A stretch of 24,491 nucleotides of DNA, taken from NCBI GenBank assembly GCA_004151065.3, contig NWUY0304394828.1, positions 1 to 24,491 on the forward strand. The letters run 5' to 3'. The position numbers and the translations under genes were made by a program. The notes under the pieces were generated by a model, which made no database searches, was not told the DNA's origin, and saw only the letters and a list, made by a program, of their open reading frames with translations. Below, piece by piece: positions 19,860-24,491 of the stretch (the stretch's first letter is position 1; every line of letters begins with the position of its first letter). Source of the DNA: Larix sibirica. Taxonomy: Eukaryota > Streptophyta > Pinopsida > Pinales > Pinaceae.

Positions 19860-21240
19860 TAATTAGCAGTACCGGAGGCGATATAATAAAAAGTAGAACC
19901 AGCGAAGCTAAGATCCAGAGCAAAGCCATCAGCTAAGGCACTAGGAGTAAGGGCAGCCCCGCATCCGGGCAAACATACCTACTAGTCCTAGCTTACCTTC
20001 GCGTGGTTCCAAATCCATATGCGGAATCCTTTCCAAGGCCATAGCCCATTGCCCTTATTTACCCAGCAGTAGCAGTACTAGATGCAGATATTCCAGTTCG
20101 AGATAGAGATCCATAACCAGAGCCAGTTTACAAATATTATTAACTTGGCTCAGCTTACCCGCCATATAATATATAGGATCCCTTCCATATTTCTATTTAT
20201 AACCAACACCAAAGGAACCCTCAATTGGTGGCGGGAATGGCTTATTCATCAATTGTAAATCCATCAATTGCTCATAACTAAATATTATTCTAATAAATCG
20301 CTCAGGGCTGCGGCTTATTCTATCGCATCATAATAGCGAGTTCCATAGCCCGTTTCAGATACTCCAGATGTAGAACCCGGCTGGCTGATAGTACCACCTC
20401 CAGCTATTTACTCAGTTGCTCGTGATCCAGTTGAACTAGTTCTAGCTGATGGACCAATTACAGAGCCCGAGATAAAGAGCCGTAATATTAATCAGTGCCT
20501 TTTATAGAGTCATAGTCCGTTGTTAAAGCAGCAGTCACCATATAACCAGCGGCTGATCCGGAACCAGAACCAGTAGCATAAAGAGCATCGGGAAAGGTAG
20601 GGGTAATTAAGGTATCCGAGTCAGCAGTTCCAGCTTTTGATCTTGTTGTTTTATCAGTCGACTAATAAGCCGCCGAAGTTTTACTTGTTAATTAATAATT
20701 TGCTCCAATTAAGGCTCATAGCTCGCGGGTGAAGATCCTGTGACGGAGTCCTTTGTTCCATATCCGGTTATAAATTGAGTAGTAGATCTAGATCCATAGC
20801 TAGATGTTGGTCTTGTTGGCCGAAACCCATAATAGCAAGCATCAGAGCCAGTTACGGAGGCATAAGCAGAGGTTCAGGCAGCTAAGATAGCAGCATAGCC
20901 AGTCCCGGTAATAGTCCCAGGCTCCCTTCCTAAGGGGTTCCAAATCCAGTCACAGGTTTCCCGCAGCATCACGGATAGATCAAGGTCGAGATCCCGTATC
21001 CGAGGCAGTTCGAGTGCTAGTGGATCCAGTTTTGAATAACCAGCGAAGGTAGAAGCATCAAAGACAGGGGAAGCTAGGATGGTATGGGCATCAGAGAATA
21101 AGGTGGCACCTTGCCCTATATGCTTTCCAGCTCCATAGCCTATATCCCCTCCAGTTATAGAGCCAGAGCCCTCAGATATTGTTCCGGGGCCATGAATTGG
21201 ATATCCCGTTCCAACAGATCCAAATACAGATCATTCCGTA
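19860..21240 (-). repeat. Gly/Ser/Thr/Ala/Tyr-rich codon-periodic block 8, the longest
   Basis: The largest member of the family reads on the - strand over almost 1.4 kb. Its best part, 20712-21230, is listed separately. Lower in coordinate it continues in a second frame (20491-20640, 50 codons, including ALYATGSGSGSAAGYMVTAA), then in further frames (TGSGYGSLSRTGISASSTAT near 20055-20120; LDLSFAGSTFYYIASGTANY near 19868-19930). Recurring dipeptides GY, GS, TG and AG give a fibre-like low-complexity composition. Stops and frame changes rule out an intact product. Confidence 0.55.
20712..21230 (-). pseudogene. Decayed Gly/Ser/Thr-rich low-complexity reading frame
   Basis: One - strand frame is free of stops from 21230 down to 20877 (118 codons), has a TGA at 20874-20876, then is open again to 20712 (54 codons) before a TAA at 20709-20711. 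It has no ATG at a sensible place, so a start-based search misses it. It begins SVFGSVGTGYPIHGPGTISE and later has GTGYAAIL and AYASVTGSD; its middle (about 20930-21030) is charged and leucine-rich rather than glycine-rich. I recognise no domain. The single stop in 172 codons fits either a recently broken low-complexity protein gene or stop avoidance caused by the triplet bias itself. Confidence 0.35.
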
Positions 21241-22139
21241 GCAGGAAGTGGGATCAGCACTGGTTGATCTTGTTTACCAAGAAGCAGTGTATTTTTATTA
21301 TGCCTATCATTGTTTATTGTATTATGCGACTATACAAGGTCCTCACTTGAATATGACTTACTATCGAAGTTACTTTTGCACTTTCATGTTGTAGTTGGTT
21401 CTCCCCTCCTCGCGTCTTGGTTCTCTCTATGCAAGGAAGAAGATATGTAGGGCAAGTTGTTGGTCTATCCAATCCATAAAGACTGAAATGGGTAGTAGAC
21501 AAAGAGAGCTACAAAGCATTATTGACCGTACCTGTCCCCGTATAGAACTAAAATGTAACTCATGTGTAAACCCATATATTTTCCACCACCACTTTGGTCC
21601 TGCTTCCTCCCCTAATACTATGGAGAGGATTTTTTGTGATGCATGCTACTCACTTTTTATCTGTTAAATGGGACTGGTAGTAAAAACATTGATCACCTCC
21701 GTTCTACTCCTAAGCAGTATAAAGGTAGGGAAGGAATGATCCCATAGTAAGGTATAAGTATAGCTATAATGGGTAGGTCATTTCAAATGTATTGGGTAGG
21801 CCATAACATAACAGGAGGTTTGTTGGAGCGGTAGGCATGAAGAAGATACAAAAGGTAATTTAAGGGCTAACGGGTAATAAGAGTAATGAAAATGTAACTA
21901 ATCATGGTGAAAACCCAATTTGTCACTTCAGGGTCTACCCTAAAATGAAGCCTTTTGCTACCTGAATCTCCCTCCGTGCGCATAGGTAAGTTTGTGTGAT
22001 GCACCATTGACAAATCAAAGTATCTTTTAATGGCTAAATAATGTAAGTTCACCATTCCAATTCCTTTTTTTCTGTTGGTGTATCCACTCGACGGAATTGT
22101 GACCACTGACAACTTGATGACTTCCACTTTACATATCTA
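21241..22139. other. Gene-free stretch
   Basis: Opposed frames at 21314-21502 (-) and 21395-21667 (+, 90 codons) and an 86-codon - frame at 21867-22127 are unrecognised. No RNA gene or repeat is supported. Confidence 0.3.
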
Positions 22140-22271
22140 CTTGTTTACCTAGACTTTTTGCTATCCTAGACTTGCTAGAATAAAGAATATATCCTCTTAA
22201 TCTCGCTTGCCTTCCTGAGCTATCTAAGAAATCTTAAAGGTAAGTCCCTCTACTTTAGTCTTAAAAAGCTC

Positions 22272-22305
22272 CTTCAACATCATAAACTCTTCAACATCAT
22301 ATACT
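22272..22305. repeat. 17-bp tandem duplication
   Basis: cttcaacatcataaact (22272-22288) is followed directly by cttcaacatcatatact (22289-22305), with one difference. Confidence 0.7.
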
Positions 22306-22309
22306 AATC

Positions 22310-22350
22310 CTTTATTTATACAAGACTTTCCAACTATTTATAGATTACCA
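22310..22350 (+). repeat. Diverged direct repeat, copy A
   Basis: The block starts ctttatttatacaagac and continues with ccaact and agattac. It aligns with 24052-24092 with a few substitutions and a small gap. Confidence 0.5.
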
Positions 22351-22861
22351 ATACCTTATATTACTATTTGAAACTATCAAAAGACTTCCCACCTATTAAC
22401 TATCTTCTAAGACTTAATATCTTATTTATTTAAGAGTACACATTATACTTTCAAGCTCTTCCTCTTCATAAGGACAAGGACTAATTCTACTTCCTACCAA
22501 CATCAGAAATCTAATTCCTACTCATACATATATATTATTTATATACAAATAGAAATATTTCTCTTTCTAAACTCCTCTAACATTAAAATACCCAACTAAC
22601 ATCCTAACCACCTTATCTCTACTAAGGAGTCCCTGCTTTACTTCTAGTTAAGACCTCCTAAGGATAATACCAAAAAGATATATATTAATCCTGTCTCTTC
22701 GTAATCCCAACTTATTCTAATACACAAATCCTATCTTATCTAAATACCAACCTCTACATAACTAAGCAAAGGATCTAGTCTTTCCAACTCCTAGACTTAT
22801 AATTATTTATATTCTATCTCTAAATAAAAAGAAAGTATCTATCTCCTTCCTAGAGTAAAAG

Positions 22862-23020
22862 AGGGAGTTAATTATGGAGTTGTTGTGGTAGTTAGTATTG
22901 GTTGCTTGTTGTGTGTTTTTGGGTCTTGAGGGAGCTAGGGTGTTAAAATATATAAAAGGTTCAAGAAGGCCAGTGGAATTTGTGTGTTGGGTAAGGATAG
23001 CAGGGCTGCTCGTTTCTAAG
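22862..23020. other. G/T-rich island inside the G-poor domain
   Basis: The + strand turns G- and T-rich here, with words such as gttgttgtggtagttag and gtgtgttgggtaagg, opposite to both flanks. It could be a separate insertion or a part where the mutation bias acted on the other strand. Confidence 0.45.
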
Positions 23021-23609
23021 GATTATTTCTATAAAACTTGAGAACTATTCCTGGAGTCTAAATTCTATATCCTAAAGATACAACTCTATATCTTATCTAA
23101 AGACTAAAACTATATATATAAGGACTTCCTCTTAAGAGATCCAAATAAGACTACTTAAATACTAAAGACTTATTCTTAACCCTAAAGGGCTATCAACAAC
23201 AACCTAAACCCCTCTTATTATATTAATACTAAAAAAATAGAAAACCAACTCTTAATACTTAATATTCATACTTCCACCAACTTATTATTATTCTTATTCC
23301 TATTTTTACTTGAAAATGCTTTACCTAAAGAGGCTAAAGAGATCCTTCCAACTTCTGATCCCTTTTTCTTTTAACTAAAAGGAGCAAGCAAAGAGAAAGG
23401 CTCTGAAGGAGGGGTTGAGTAACGGTGTTTCCCTTTTCTAAAAGCTCGTGTCTTATGATATCCCAAAGAATTCCTATAGTAAAGAAAGAATCCCATGATG
23501 ATTCTCAACCAATACCAACTGAGAGTATTCTCTAGGAGTTTTAGGAAGCCTATTACATGTTCCAAGTTTCTCTAGATGAGGAGCTCTACATTCTATTATA
23601 TCGAAATTA

Positions 23610-23651
23610 CTATATAATATAAGCTATATAATATAATCTATATAATATAAT
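23610..23651. repeat. 14-bp tandem triplication
   Basis: ctatataatataag (23610-23623), ctatataatataat (23624-23637) and ctatataatataat (23638-23651) follow each other directly; only the last base of the first differs. Confidence 0.75.
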
Positions 23652-24051
23652 CTGAAATCCTCTTTCTCTCTTATAGTTCCTAGACTTAAAGTAAAAAAGC
23701 ATACATATTATTCTCTTCCTAATCTTTATAAAGGAATACCCTTTCCGTTGCTAGCATTGTGGTGAGTCTTGAGTCATAGTAATGTAAGGGGTTAATTCTC
23801 TCTTCGTAAGTATCTAGTTCAAGGTTCCCTGCCTTCTTCGTAAAGAGGTAAAGTGATAATCTATTAGGAGTCGTGTAGTCAAAGCAAAGTAAGAATAAAG
23901 TTGGTGTATTGTGAAGCCTCTCTCCGGTTCTCTCCTCTATCTTGATAAAAAAAGAAAGAGTTTCTAGTTCCTAAGGGTCTCTTTCTGTGCTTCATAAGTA
24001 AATAAAAAATACAATATATAATTGCATTCTTCCTATCTCGAAAGGAAAACA

Positions 24052-24092
24052 CTTTATTGATACAAGACTATCCAACTTATAAAAGATTACTA
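24052..24092 (+). repeat. Diverged direct repeat, copy B
   Basis: Starts ctttattgatacaagac and aligns with 22310-22350 about 1.74 kb away in the same orientation. Flanks are only weakly alike, so this is not clear evidence for long terminal repeats. Confidence 0.5.
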
Positions 24093-24491
24093 ACTTCTAA
24101 GTTGTTCTCTCTTATAAATGATCCTACTATTCCAAAAGCTTTATACTTCTACAAATAGACTTCTTACTCTATCTATTAACTAATAAATAAGACTTCCCTT
24201 TCCAAAGAGCTCTAAAGACTTAATAACTAATAGCTTGTTAACTTATTCTACTTATAATAGTAAAAGAAAACTCCTAAGACAAGTCTTAAGATCTATAATA
24301 ACTTATATCCAAACATAATCTTAATTATTATTCCTAAAGTATAAATCTTATATTAAATCCTACCTATCTACCAAACTTGAGGACTCATCACTAGTAAAGA
24401 AGCAATACAAAGAGCAGGATATTCTGGAAGCTCATGTGTTATATCTATTCCATGTATTTGCAGTAGGAGCTCTCCTCTCCAAGCTAATATT

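Larger units (their letters stand above)
22140..24380. other. Compositionally distinct, G-poor domain
   Basis: From about 22140 the + strand becomes A/T-rich and C-rich with very few G, most strongly at 22140-22860, 23040-23340 and 24060-24380. TG dinucleotides are scarce while CA is kept. On the - strand the many stops are largely TAG and TAA, as expected if C had often changed to T there. It has its own small repeats: a 17-bp tandem (22272-22305), a 14-bp tandem triplication (23610-23651) and a diverged pair at 22310-22350 and 24052-24092. No gene is recognised. A separately acquired or strand-asymmetrically mutated piece is likely; source unknown. Confidence 0.55.

Noticed and set aside
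23610-23651. Promoter from TATA-like words
   Set aside because: The words are part of a 14-bp tandem repeat, with no transcript or gene next to it.

Overview
The window contains no intact, recognisable gene. I find no tRNA, rRNA, CRISPR array or bacterial-type operon. The texture is that of long intergenic DNA from an expanded plant mitochondrial genome: moderate GC, no long frames, a decayed nuclear-type plant retroelement piece, and mosaics of short diverged repeats. That assignment is an inference. A gymnosperm or another lineage with a very large mitogenome is possible, and repeat-rich plant nuclear DNA cannot be excluded without a search.

Layout. Bases 1-3245 hold five blocks of a decayed three-base-periodic family that reads as Gly/Ala/Ser/Thr-rich peptide. 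Blocks at 40-278, 655-1100, 1805-2515 and 2820-3245 read on the + strand, and 280-640 reads on the - strand. Among them, at about 1093-1680 on the - strand, is the best homology call: a broken retrotransposon Gag-like stretch with three CCHC zinc knuckles in one frame. Bases 3250-13365 are mostly unassigned. They hold short tandem repeats (5741-6033, 7004-7027, 10325-10415), a dispersed motif (11160-11830), and a cluster of mutually shadowing frames of unknown meaning (7640-9030).

The periodic family returns on the - strand at 13500-14075 and 19860-21240, and on the + strand at 19385-19590. Its clearest piece is 20712-21230 (-), 172 codons interrupted by one TGA. Between these lie a degenerate repeat mosaic (14631-15690), a 30-bp direct repeat pair (17287/17653), a 12-bp hairpin (17744-17782) and small tandem repeats (18826-18991). 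From about 22140 the base composition changes sharply to an A/T-rich, C-rich and G-poor + strand with its own repeats and a short G-rich island at 22862-23020.

Nothing here suggests genes working together. The main interest is the periodic family, about 4.3 kb or near a fifth of the window. Blocks in opposite orientation share codon-level blocks, which points to spread and decay of one ancestral low-complexity coding or codon-periodic sequence.
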